Positions 1 through 8,113 of a stretch of 35,968 bases of DNA are shown here, piece by piece. The DNA comes from an uncultured Schlesneria sp. GTDB taxonomy: Bacteria > Planctomycetota > Planctomycetia > Planctomycetales > Planctomycetaceae. The position numbers and the translations under genes were made by a program. The notes below the pieces were generated by a model. It had not been told where the DNA came from. It saw only the letters and a program-made list of their open reading frames with translations, and searched no databases. The stretch lies in NCBI GenBank assembly GCA_903911795.1, contig CAIWEX010000802.1, positions 1-35,968 of the forward strand, read 5' to 3'. Within the stretch, counting starts at the first letter, position 1. Each line of letters begins with the position of its first letter.

Positions 1-4
1 CCGG

Positions 5-1285
5 CAGGGCCAGCGCCCACTAAGTTGTTTTGCCGCATAGGACTTCGAGGAGGAAGTTATCGTTCCATCCGCAACTTCGTCTCTTCATGGCGATGCTTTG
101 CTTGCTGGGATGCTGTTTGAGGAGTGACAGCGTGAAGCGATTGAGCCAAGCATGAGTCTGGCGCAGATGATTCTCGCGGATGCGAGATTCGTCCTCTCGA
201 AAGGTGACGTCGAGGCACCAGTGGCAGGTGTTCTCGACCTTCCAGTGACTGCGAACGGCGTTCGCGAAGCATTTGACACCAACTGGCAAGCTGCTGATGT
301 AGTACCGCGACTCTGTCGATTCCTTGCCGTTGCAGACGCTCGTCCGAATCACCAGGCCGAGTGTCTTCAATCTGGCCCAGCGTTCCAGTTCGGGAAAGTC
401 ATTTGGCACTGGCATCTGAATGTACTGCCGGGTCTCTTCACGACCGTGGCTGGTTTCCTTTGTCACATGACGACGAGCACCGCAGTTGCGGAAGTCGCTT
501 TCCATCTGCCGGTTGATGTATGCAACCGTCGTCTGGTGCAACCCTTCCTGGTTCCCTTTGACGGCGAGTACATAGTCTGCCTTCCCCGCAACGATCTGTT
601 CGGCGATCGCGGTCTGTGTTCCCATCGCATCAATCGTGATGATCATCCCTTCCAAGCTGATCAGCTTCAAAAGCTCTGGAATTGCCGTGATTTCGTTCGA
701 GTGCTGATCGGTAGCAACCTGGCCCAGCGACAGGCCCATCTCGGTAGCCCATGCGCTGACAACATGCAGTGCACCCAATCCCTTCGACTGATCATGACTT
801 CGGCGAAGAGTCTTACCATCGATCGCCACAACAGGTTTATCCATGTCGCCTGCTTCCCGTAGCGAAGCAATCCATTGCATAAAGCACGCTTGGAAAACAT
901 CCGGCTTCAACGCTGCCAGAACACGGCGGAAGACATCCTTACGCGGGATGCCGTTCGGCAGGTCCAAGCACTTCAAAAGCAAGACTTCCTTCATCCCGGC
1001 CCAAACTGCGATTGCCGTTGGACCAGCAGCACCAGCCAGCGTGGCCATCAATGCGATCATCACAACACTGATCAACGGGTGCAAAAGATTGATCGACGAC
1101 CGCGGATCTTCCAACTCACCGAAGTACTCTGCGATCTCTTCCAGACTCAAACGCATCGCCTTGCTCATCGTCGTTCTCCCGCTCACGTCGTTTTCAACGA
1201 GACACGGAAAACGATGTACATGATTAGGTCGCAGAGCGCAAGTCGCCTATCTTACCAAGACGCCGCAGAGTGCGCGCTGGCCCTG
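5..1285. mobile_element. ISAs1-family insertion sequence, apparently complete
   Basis: The element carries one transposase gene and is bounded by exact inverted repeats: positions 3-16 (GGCAGGGCCAGCGC) are the reverse complement of 1274-1287. If the tips are placed at CAGGGCCAGCGC, the element spans 1281 bp, the usual size for the ISAs1 family. The ten bases after the right tip (1286-1295, CCCCTTCCGG) end in CCGG, and the four bases left of the element (1-4) are also CCGG. That fits a 10-bp target duplication cut by the window edge. The element looks recent: repeats and reading frame are intact. The exact tips are inferred, since two more symmetric bases could belong to the repeat. Confidence 0.85.
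20..1168 (-). CDS. ISAs1-family DDE transposase
   Basis: This enzyme cuts and rejoins the ends of its insertion sequence. It is a full-length ISAs1-type protein of 382 residues. From the ATG start, the catalytic acids are visible as Asp117 in AIDGKTLRRS, Asp180 in TIDAMG and Glu313 in KVENTCHW, followed by the family hallmark DVTFREDESRIR. The frame also continues upstream to a GTG at 1186. The ATG at 1168 is preferred because it follows a purine-rich GGGAGAA about six bases upstream. The gene nearly fills the element and its stop lies only about 15 bp inside the left end. No frameshift or missing catalytic residue is seen, so it may be active. Confidence 0.92.
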   Translation of the reverse strand: MSKAMRLSLEEIAEYFGELEDPRSSINLLHPLISVVMIALMATLAGAAGPTAIAVWAGMKEVLLLKCLDLPNGIPRKDVFRRVLAALKPDVFQACFMQWIASLREAGDMDKPVVAIDGKTLRRSHDQSKGLGALHVVSAWATEMGLSLGQVATDQHSNEITAIPELLKLISLEGMIITIDAMGTQTAIAEQIVAGKADYVLAVKGNQEGLHQTTVAYINRQMESDFRNCGARRHVTKETSHGREETRQYIQMPVPNDFPELERWARLKTLGLVIRTSVCNGKESTESRYYISSLPVGVKCFANAVRSHWKVENTCHWCLDVTFREDESRIRENHLRQTHAWLNRFTLSLLKQHPSKQSIAMKRRSCGWNDNFLLEVLCGKTT

Positions 1286-1295
1286 CCCCTTCCGG
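1286..1295. repeat. Probable target-site duplication (right copy)
   Basis: The sequence CCCCTTCCGG directly follows the right inverted repeat of the ISAs1 element. Its last four bases match positions 1-4 of the window. The other six bases of the left copy lie outside the window, so the duplication is inferred and not proven. Confidence 0.5.
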
Positions 1296-1369
1296 CCGTT
1301 CAGTTCGTTAAAACGCTTTCTCTCTGTTCACGAGCGTCCCTGTTTTAATCCAACACAAATAGTTCTGTA

Positions 1370-2326
1370 ATGAAAAACTCCTCATTTGAATGGCGAGTGA
1401 TCGCATCGGATCGAGATGGGCCAGGACCGCGTAGTCGACACGGTCTGATCTACGACCGCCAGACAAAAGCAATCGTGCTATTCGGAGGAATTGACTGGGA
1501 ATCCGATTCGCTGCAGTCCGACACTTGGGAACTTCGGCGCGGGCGATGGAGCAAGATTGAGATCCCGGTTGAACCGACACCTCGGCATCGAGGAGCCATG
1601 GTCTTCGATTCAGAGCGAGGATGTTCGGTGTTGTTTGGCGGTCAAACTCGTGGAATCGGAACGTGGCCATTTTTGGATGACACATGGCTTTATGAAGATC
1701 ATTGCTGGACAAAGCAATCGGGCTGGTTCTGGAAAAGCCCTTCGGCACGCTGTGGGCATGCCATGGCGTTTGATGAAGAATCCGGTCGAACGGTGTTGTT
1801 TGGCGGAATCAGCCCACAAGGCAATCCACTCGGAGATACCTGGACTTTCGATGGCCGTGTCTGGAGTCGCGTGAAGTGCGAGGGTCCACCTGCGCGGCGA
1901 TACGCCGCCTTCGCGTATCACCCAGTCCTGAAAGGCTGTGTGCTGCACGGGGGAGCCGTCGACGATGAGGGTCATTTTAAGTTCGGAGATACGTGGCTTT
2001 TTCGCGAAGGACAATGGTCCGCGCTGAGTGATGATTTTGATACCGACCTGCGTGATGATCATGGCATGGCTTTCCACTATGCCGCCGGAAGAATGGTGAT
2101 GCTCGATGGGCTGTTGCGAGACAGCAATGGAACGATCAAACGCGAGGTTCTTGTGATGACGAAGTTTGGCTGGAAAACAGTCGACGTTGATCCGCTCCAT
2201 CCGCGTCATCAGTGCTCGCCACTCGCCTACGACACTGTCCTGGGTGGCCTGGTCATGCATGGCGGAGAAGCGAGGCATGGCGGTCCGCAATTCGATGAAA
2301 CACTTCTGCTGCGCCTGAATGATTAG
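1370..2326 (+). CDS. Kelch-repeat beta-propeller protein
   Basis: This 318-residue protein consists almost entirely of kelch-type repeats. Each has a small-residue/Arg-His start, a hydrophobic strand ending in LFGG or LHGG, and then DTW plus a closing Trp. Repeats start near residues 22, 72, 126, 175, 230 and 278. LFGG is clear near 37-40, 88-91 and 143-146, and DTW at 51-53, 104-106 and 156-158. Six repeats fit a six-bladed propeller of the galactose-oxidase/kelch fold. No signal peptide or membrane segment is seen, so it is probably cytoplasmic. The partner or substrate is unknown. The start lies only 84 bp from the ISAs1 element and no good ribosome-binding site precedes it, so the insertion may have removed its original promoter. 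Confidence 0.85.
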   Translation: MKNSSFEWRVIASDRDGPGPRSRHGLIYDRQTKAIVLFGGIDWESDSLQSDTWELRRGRWSKIEIPVEPTPRHRGAMVFDSERGCSVLFGGQTRGIGTWPFLDDTWLYEDHCWTKQSGWFWKSPSARCGHAMAFDEESGRTVLFGGISPQGNPLGDTWTFDGRVWSRVKCEGPPARRYAAFAYHPVLKGCVLHGGAVDDEGHFKFGDTWLFREGQWSALSDDFDTDLRDDHGMAFHYAAGRMVMLDGLLRDSNGTIKREVLVMTKFGWKTVDVDPLHPRHQCSPLAYDTVLGGLVMHGGEARHGGPQFDETLLLRLND

Positions 2327-2468
2327 TCTGGGCTGCAGTTTTCGGACATGCGGTGCTTCGGAGCGAGGATTTTCGACTGGCCCGGATACGCTGCAACTGT
2401 CTCAGACGCTATACTTCTTGGTACTCCGAATTTCGTATCTGGTAACCATTTCCCACGGAACATATTCC

Positions 2469-3977
2469 ATGCACACACGCCCCTGCATTCTGGCCCGTCT
2501 GGTCGGTACGTTGATGACCTTGGTGCTGTCATTCGGATTTGTGCTGGTGACTGCTTCGTACGCGGCTGCGAAAGTTGAAAAGTCCGATTCGTGGCAGGTG
2601 ATTTACTTGAGCGGTCAGCGGATTGGCTACGCACATTCGTCGACCGAGCCGTTTGAACAGGATGGTCAGGAAATGGTCCGGTCAACCACGGTCGCCAATA
2701 TGACAATCAAGCGATTTGGTCAGTCGCTCGTCATGAAAACGACGCTGATTACGGAAGAAACATTCGACGGCGAATTGCGGAAATTCAGCTATGAATCGGC
2801 AAACCCGCCCGCCAGTTCAACATCGACGATGGGAACAATTACAGGGGACGTCCTGAAGTTGAAGCAAACCGTCAACGGAAAGACCAAGGAATCCACGCAG
2901 GCCTGGCGTAAAGAGGTCAAGTCTCCTGCGTATCAGGATCGCCTGCTGAAAGAATCGCCGTTGAAGACAGGCGAATTGCGATCGTTTGAAGCGTTCATGC
3001 CAGAATTCAATAAGGTCGCGACCATCAAACTGCAGGCTGCCGCGGATCTGGAAGATGCGACCCTGCTGGAAGGAAAGATTCGTAAGCTGCTGAAAATCAA
3101 GATGACACAGTCGGTTCTTCCGGGGATGGTGATGAACGCGTTCGTTGACGACAAAGGGGAAGCGATCAAGACCGGGACCAGCATGCTGGGAACCGAGATG
3201 GCGTTTTATCTGGTGGACAAGGGTGAGGCTCTGAAAGTGATTTCTGGAGCGGAACTCGATCTGGCGGTCAGCACGCTGGTCAAGGTGAAGAAAATTCCGA
3301 ATGCTCACACGACAAAATCGGTGAAGTACCGTGTCACGACGAAGGGAAAAGACTCCGAAGGCTTTCTGCCATCGGGCGAAAGCCAGAAGGTGACGAAAGT
3401 TTCTGATGAAGTCTCGGAAGTCACCGTCATCGCGCTCCCCATCCCTGATAAGGCAGTGATCAAGGATGTCGGTGCTGAATTCCTGGCCGCAACGCAGTTT
3501 CTACAATCGGACGATGAACGAGTCAAAGATCACGCGAACAAGGCTGCCGGAGACGAAACTGATCCCGCGCAGATTGCCCGGCGGATGGAGAAATACGTTC
3601 ACCAGAAGCTGGACAAGAAAAACTTTTCCACTGCGATGGCTTCGGCAGGAGAAGTTGCCAGAACGCTCGAAGGAGACTGTACCGAGCATGCAGTACTGCT
3701 GGCGGGGATGTTGCGAGCGAAGGGAATTCCGTCGCGCGTTGTTGTCGGCCTGGTTTACGTCGACAGTCTCAGTGCGTTTGGGGGCCACATGTGGACCGAA
3801 GCGAATCTGGACGGACACTGGATTCCACTCGATGCGACTCTGGGGCGTGGTGGTATCGGCGGAGCTCACCTGAAACTGTCCGATTCCAGCCTGAATGACG
3901 ATGGCCCCAGTGCTCTGAGCAGCTTTGCTCCGTTGATGCTGGTCATCGGCCAGATGCAGATTGAAGTTCTCGAATAA
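2469..3977 (+). CDS. Exported transglutaminase-like domain protein
   Basis: This is a 502-residue protein with an N-terminal signal peptide: basic start, hydrophobic stretch near residues 10-27, and an Ala-rich cleavage region near 28-34. The frame is open upstream to 2319, but ATG 2469 is chosen because the signal peptide begins there and the upstream residues look unlike a protein. The C-terminal third is a transglutaminase-like core with the Cys-His-Asp triad: Cys404 in GDCTEH, His440 in GGHMW and Asp455 in PLDAT. Bacterial members act as proteases, amidases or cross-linkers, so the reaction cannot be told from sequence. The first 330 residues are a beta-rich region of unknown role. The gene converges with the RNase HII-like gene 23 bp downstream and no terminator hairpin is visible between them. 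Confidence 0.85.
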   Translation: MHTRPCILARLVGTLMTLVLSFGFVLVTASYAAAKVEKSDSWQVIYLSGQRIGYAHSSTEPFEQDGQEMVRSTTVANMTIKRFGQSLVMKTTLITEETFDGELRKFSYESANPPASSTSTMGTITGDVLKLKQTVNGKTKESTQAWRKEVKSPAYQDRLLKESPLKTGELRSFEAFMPEFNKVATIKLQAAADLEDATLLEGKIRKLLKIKMTQSVLPGMVMNAFVDDKGEAIKTGTSMLGTEMAFYLVDKGEALKVISGAELDLAVSTLVKVKKIPNAHTTKSVKYRVTTKGKDSEGFLPSGESQKVTKVSDEVSEVTVIALPIPDKAVIKDVGAEFLAATQFLQSDDERVKDHANKAAGDETDPAQIARRMEKYVHQKLDKKNFSTAMASAGEVARTLEGDCTEHAVLLAGMLRAKGIPSRVVVGLVYVDSLSAFGGHMWTEANLDGHWIPLDATLGRGGIGGAHLKLSDSSLNDDGPSALSSFAPLMLVIGQMQIEVLE

Positions 3978-4000
3978 GAAGTCCTGGAAGAACCCGACGT

Positions 4001-5047
4001 TTAGCGTTCTCGCCACAGTGTAAAGTCGCTGATTTGCAGTCGGACTTGTTCATCCGCGATCTCATCACGAAATCGCTTGGCATCGACAGGGTACCCCTGA
4101 GTTGGCTTCAAGCAAGGGATCTGTCGTTGCCAGAACTGATTGAACTGGTCCATGGCGACTTCGCGCAGATACTTTGCGGTCATTGAGGCCAAAGCCACGG
4201 GCCCGTGGGTTTCGGCACGTGGCTGAAACCGCAATTCTCCGTTGCCGACGCGATAGGCACTCAGGTCTGCACCTTCTTTCAGACACTCAACGGGCAAATT
4301 GAATGACTCAGCCAGCAGAGAATCATAACGATTTCTGCCGCCATGCTTGTCGGCAACGATCAGCGTTTCCTCACCTGTCGGGTCCCAGATGCCTCGCAGT
4401 AAAGTCATCGCCACCCGAGACGTTACCAGAGACTTATTGTCGAAGGACCTGATCAGTCGATTGAATCGGGCTGGTTCGACCACATCGGCGCGAATGGCCA
4501 CGAGTTCGATTCCGCGCTGTTCGCAGAGTGCCCGCCAGCGATCACAGAGACTGAAATCGATGGGCTCGATGGGTAGTTGGAAATCGTCTTCGTACCACGG
4601 CAACGGGTGCACGTCGTAAGGAATGGTGCCGGTGTTGATCGGAGACTTGGCGACAGAGAGTTCGTACGTGTCAAACAGCGACCCCTGTTGTTTCGTTGCG
4701 GTTTCTGGCGAACGAGCGTGCAACGGGAACTTTTGAATCAGCGGTAAAGAAATTTTGCGTCGCAGGGCCGGAAACGTCTGGGGTATGATTCCAGACAATT
4801 TCAGAGCGGACCAGGTCCCTCGTTCGAGTGGACCGAGTCCCTGATGTGGCTTGAAGACCTGTTTTGAATCCGCCACGAACAGACGCTGGTCCTGTTTTGT
4901 CGGAGTGTTTGTCAGCACCGATTTGAATTCCGACCAGAAATCGAAAGAGGCTGGGTCACCCGGCACTCTCCAGACCGTCGCCGCAACCACAAAAGGCCCC
5001 AGGTTTGGCCCCAAACCCGCTTCGTCCATGCCGATGAGCAATGCCAA
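4001..5047 (-). CDS. Divergent RNase HII-like protein
   Basis: The N-terminus (GMDEAGLGPNLGPFV) closely resembles the first strand of ribonuclease HII, which cleaves RNA in RNA-DNA hybrids. Other family marks follow in order: ADSK at 59-62, Asp233 in VADKHGG, and Asp300 in a segment like the SIIAKVTRD helix. Asp8, Glu9, Asp233 and Asp300 could therefore form the four-acid metal site. At 348 residues it is well over 100 residues longer than a typical RNase HII (about 200-230), with an extra central region at about 65-180. The start is unusual: a stop codon lies two codons upstream and the first ATG falls inside the conserved strand, so TTG at 5047 (or TTG at 5041) is the likely start. Activity on RNA-DNA hybrids is inference. 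Confidence 0.75.
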   Translation of the reverse strand: MALLIGMDEAGLGPNLGPFVVAATVWRVPGDPASFDFWSEFKSVLTNTPTKQDQRLFVADSKQVFKPHQGLGPLERGTWSALKLSGIIPQTFPALRRKISLPLIQKFPLHARSPETATKQQGSLFDTYELSVAKSPINTGTIPYDVHPLPWYEDDFQLPIEPIDFSLCDRWRALCEQRGIELVAIRADVVEPARFNRLIRSFDNKSLVTSRVAMTLLRGIWDPTGEETLIVADKHGGRNRYDSLLAESFNLPVECLKEGADLSAYRVGNGELRFQPRAETHGPVALASMTAKYLREVAMDQFNQFWQRQIPCLKPTQGYPVDAKRFRDEIADEQVRLQISDFTLWRER

Positions 5048-5106
5048 TTTCTAATCCATTTCTGCAGACACCCGCGTCGTTCACGGGTCTCTTGCCCCGC
5101 CGCCCT

Positions 5107-5156
5107 TGTTCGGCGCGGGTCTCCCGACCCCTGTTCGGCGCGGGTCTCCTGACCCC
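5107..5156. repeat. 25-bp tandem repeat with internal hairpins
   Basis: Two 25-bp units (5107-5131 and 5132-5156) lie head to tail with one mismatch. Each contains GCGGGTCTCC followed by GACCCC, so each can fold as a small hairpin closed by GGGTC/GACCC. A decayed related unit lies just upstream at about 5078-5104. The repeat fills the gap between the starts of the RNase HII-like gene and the end of the metallo-beta-lactamase gene. Confidence 0.8.
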
Positions 5157-5207
5157 GCCGAAACCCACGACCGAAGGTCTCCTCTTCGATTCCGCCCGAA
5201 GACCATC

Positions 5208-6245
5208 TTACCGAGTCTTGAATTCTTTCGGCTGCCCACTGGTACCGACCTGAATCGTGTAGCTGGCCCCGTCTTTCGCAACGGACGCCTTGATCCAGTT
5301 ACCCTTGCAGTTCGTTGTCTCTTCCTGATTGGCGATGTTTTCAGGTGACGCCTGTTCGTTTTCTGCCAGCTTGACATTGCGATGCAACTGGTACATCGCC
5401 TGCAACGATTTCACGGTTTTCAAGGTCGCGATCGTTTCCGGGGCTCCCCCCTTGGTCGGGCCGTTACAGGTGACGGCCACGCGTGGGTCCAGAGCCAGGA
5501 CCATCACAGGATTATTGCTGACATTCAATCCGTGGTGAGTCACCATGAACAGATCAACTTGTCCGACAGGATTGTTCGGTGTCATCAGCTTTGCTTCGGT
5601 GTTCCAGGTCAAGTCACCGCAGGTCAAGAAGCGGAACTTGCCGAACGTGATAAGCATGCTGACGCTCTTGGCGTTGTCTGAGGTGTCTTCCGGTTGAGGT
5701 TTGTGCAGCGAGGCATGTGGGTTCGCTGGTCCTTCGTTGGGGATTACTTCACCACTGGCAGTCACGATCTTGATGTTGAGGGGTGTTTCTTTCGATTCCA
5801 GAGTAAACGTGTCTCCGGCTTTTACGGCTTTGCTCTGGTTCTGAGATGCTGCTCGGTAAAGAGCAATCCGTTCGCCGAACTTATTGTCTTCCTGCAGGGA
5901 CTCGGGAATGCCACGGTCCCAGAAGTTGTTGATCTTGATCTTATCTGCGAGTGCCGCATGGTTCCCGAAATGGTCCAGATGCCAATGCGATACCGCAATG
6001 TGATCGAGGTGATCGAGTTTCGCCACCTTTTGAATCACTGAAAGGATTCGGTCACGATCGCGTCCGCCATTGTCAGGATAGCCTGAGTCGATCAGCAGGG
6101 ATTCTCCAGCGGGAGTGACGATCAACGTCGCTGCACCACCTTCAACGTCAATAAAATAGATATCCAACCGACCATCGGCAGCACCAGCAAATAGACGGGC
6201 CGTCGAAAGCAGGCAAACACTGACTGCAAGCAAGAATCGATTCAT
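5208..6245 (-). CDS. Exported metallo-beta-lactamase-fold hydrolase
   Basis: This 345-residue protein has a signal peptide (hydrophobic core at about 4-20, cleavage near AGA) and one metallo-beta-lactamase domain. The metal site is complete: His87, His89, Asp91 and His92 in SHWHLDH, Asp211 in CGDLTW and His237/His238 in VTHHG. The order and spacing resemble the C-terminal hydrolase domain of ComEC-type proteins. Here it is a free secreted domain without the ComEC membrane channel, so a role in DNA uptake should not be assumed. Substrate is unknown: a phosphodiester or another ester is possible. The ATG is supported by GGAG about nine bases upstream. It lies 82 bp downstream of the DUF1501 gene on the same strand and may be cotranscribed with it. 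Confidence 0.88.
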   Translation of the reverse strand: MNRFLLAVSVCLLSTARLFAGAADGRLDIYFIDVEGGAATLIVTPAGESLLIDSGYPDNGGRDRDRILSVIQKVAKLDHLDHIAVSHWHLDHFGNHAALADKIKINNFWDRGIPESLQEDNKFGERIALYRAASQNQSKAVKAGDTFTLESKETPLNIKIVTASGEVIPNEGPANPHASLHKPQPEDTSDNAKSVSMLITFGKFRFLTCGDLTWNTEAKLMTPNNPVGQVDLFMVTHHGLNVSNNPVMVLALDPRVAVTCNGPTKGGAPETIATLKTVKSLQAMYQLHRNVKLAENEQASPENIANQEETTNCKGNWIKASVAKDGASYTIQVGTSGQPKEFKTR

Positions 6246-6327
6246 GGGGGAAGTCTCCGGGAATTTAAGAGGAATTCGATATTAAGATACCGAGTCTGGC
6301 TCTTTACCTTCAACGCTCCCCACAAAA

Positions 6328-7773
6328 TCACCCAATCAAAAGCTCCCGGACGACGTGTCCATGCACATCGGTCAGGCGCCGATTGGCTCCGTTGTGTTTC
6401 AGATTCAGTCGTTCGTGGTCGATCCCCATCAGATGCAGCACCGTGGCGTGGAAGTCGTAGTTTGTCGTGATATCCCGGACAGCGCGCCAGGCCCACGGAT
6501 CACTTTCGCCGTACGACGTTCCTCCTTTGACTCCCGCCCCGAGCATCCAGCCCACGAACGATCCTCCGTTGTGGTCTCGCCCCTGGCTTCCCTGGGAAAA
6601 TGGCATGCGGCCGAATTCTGTATTCCACAAGACGAGTGTGTCTTCGAGAAGTCCACGCTGCTTCAGGTCCGTCAGTAAGGCCGCAATCGGCTTGTCGGTC
6701 GACAGGCACATCGGAGCCAGTTCATTCACAATGCTGTTATGATTGTCCCAGTTGTTCGATGGCCCACCTGCGCCACTCCAGACCTGAACGAATCGGACAC
6801 CTCGCTCAATCAATCGTCGGGCGAGCAAACATCGTTTCCCAAAATCCTCGGTCGGCTTGTCTTGCAGACCGTACATCTGCTGAGTTTCCGCCGTTTCCTT
6901 GCTGACATCGAACGCTTCCGGAGCACTCAACTGCATCTTCGCAGCGAGTTCATAGGATTTGATCCTCGCCTCCAGCCGTGAATCGTGATCGTTGGCTTCC
7001 AAATGAGTTCGATTGAGTTGCTGTAAGAGAGCCAGGCCTTCTCGATCTGCTTCAGGCGTGATGAACTTTGCCGATGCGGGGGCTCTCAAATCCGCGATCG
7101 GTTCAGGGAGTGTCGTGTTGATGATCGTCCCCTGGTGAGTCACCGGCAGAAACCCCGATGTAAAATTCCCTTTCTGGTTATACGGCAGCCCCCGCGCGTC
7201 AGGCAGCACGACAAATGTCGGCAGATTGTCGGTCAGATTGCCAAGTCCATAGCTGATCCAGGCCCCCAGACAGGGAAAACCTGGCAAAAGAAACCCGGTG
7301 TTCATCAGGTAGCTGCCAGGTCCATGAACATTCGTTTTCGATTTCATGGCCATGAAAAAGGCCATCTGGTCGACGTGTCGTGCCAGATGTGGCAACTGAT
7401 CACTGATCCAGCGGCCGCATTCCCCGTGTTGGTGCAGTTCGAATGGAGGCTTCAAGACATTCCCAGGAGCACTGGTCGCTGCTTCGACCCGCTCACTGGT
7501 CCCTGGTTCAAACTTCTCACCGGCTCGCTTGAACAGTTCTGGCTTGTAGTCAAACAAGTCCATCTGGCTGGCCCCGCCATTCATAAAGAGCTGAATGACT
7601 CGTTTGACCTTGGCGGGATGATGCAGCCCTCCGTTCCATTCCGGTTTGGGGGCATCTGCCAGGACGGCTTTCTGTCCGAGCAGGCTCGTCAATGCAACCG
7701 AGCCGAAACCGCCCGCGATGGTTCCCAGCAACGCCCGGCGGGACTGTTCCATCATCGGAAATCGTGGGTTCAT
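6328..7773 (-). CDS. DUF1501 family protein, Tat-exported
   Basis: This is a 481-residue DUF1501 protein, a family greatly expanded in planctomycetes with an alkaline-phosphatase/sulfatase-like fold and unknown reaction. The N-terminus carries a twin-arginine signal (SRRALLGTIAGGFG), so it is exported folded. Family marks include LFMNGGASQMDLFDYKPEL, a region ending LWNTEFGRMP and the GRDHNGGSF segment. The frame extends to 7824, but ATG 7773 is preferred because AGGAG sits about seven bases upstream and the Tat signal follows directly. In many planctomycetes such genes follow a DUF1549/DUF1553 cytochrome-type gene. Here the upstream gap holds only a repeat and a divergent TetR gene, so this copy stands alone. 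Confidence 0.93.
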   Translation of the reverse strand: MNPRFPMMEQSRRALLGTIAGGFGSVALTSLLGQKAVLADAPKPEWNGGLHHPAKVKRVIQLFMNGGASQMDLFDYKPELFKRAGEKFEPGTSERVEAATSAPGNVLKPPFELHQHGECGRWISDQLPHLARHVDQMAFFMAMKSKTNVHGPGSYLMNTGFLLPGFPCLGAWISYGLGNLTDNLPTFVVLPDARGLPYNQKGNFTSGFLPVTHQGTIINTTLPEPIADLRAPASAKFITPEADREGLALLQQLNRTHLEANDHDSRLEARIKSYELAAKMQLSAPEAFDVSKETAETQQMYGLQDKPTEDFGKRCLLARRLIERGVRFVQVWSGAGGPSNNWDNHNSIVNELAPMCLSTDKPIAALLTDLKQRGLLEDTLVLWNTEFGRMPFSQGSQGRDHNGGSFVGWMLGAGVKGGTSYGESDPWAWRAVRDITTNYDFHATVLHLMGIDHERLNLKHNGANRRLTDVHGHVVRELLIG

Positions 7774-8113
7774 CGGAGACTCCTGATCGGTGGCATATCT
7801 CGCAGCGAGATCAATCTTCGACAAATTGAGGTCCCGTCACAAGATTCGACTGGAAATCATTCAGACCCGCGCCTATAAAAAACCGACTGAATAGTATGTT
7901 TTCCAGGTTTCGTAGTCGGTGTGAGTCCGTTTTTTCGGTGCAACCTGTTTTTAAATAATGGTTTGTGACGATCATTCGGAACGCGCTAGCGTCCGGTTTA
8001 ATCCGAAAGCGAACCGGACGCTAGCGCGTTCCGGCTGATGCTGGGCGACTTATACGCGAGTTTGGATGCGTTGGCTGAAGCTCTGAAACGCGATGTTCCA
8101 CGAGGAGTAGCCG
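7774..8113. other. Divergent intergenic region between DUF1501 and tetR
   Basis: This 340-bp gap separates two divergent genes and must hold both promoters. It has no plausible gene. It contains the large palindrome described separately at 7977-8033 and a weaker 7-bp inverted pair, ACCGACT (7882-7888) and AGTCGGT (7914-7920). No confident -35/-10 pair was identified by eye. Confidence 0.6.
7977..8033. repeat. Perfect 22-bp inverted repeat, REP-like
   Basis: The left arm at 7977-7998 begins CGGAACGCGCTAGCGTCC. It is the exact reverse complement of the right arm at 8012-8033, with a 13-base loop. Each arm also contains the 8-bp palindrome CGCTAGCG. The arms are too long and GC-rich to be chance. 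It resembles repetitive extragenic palindromes more than a TetR operator, which would be shorter and without such a loop. Confidence 0.85.

Noticed and set aside
152-862. Long plus-strand reading frame of 236 codons
   Set aside because: It lies opposite the ISAs1 transposase, whose catalytic motifs are clear; the plus-strand product has no recognisable pattern.
2319-2468. Extended N-terminus of the transglutaminase gene overlapping the kelch gene
   Set aside because: A good signal peptide starts at ATG 2469, and the upstream residues do not look like protein.
7882-7920. Weak 7-bp inverted pair as a TetR operator
   Set aside because: Arms are short and 25 bases apart, far from the tetR start; no second copy supports an operator.
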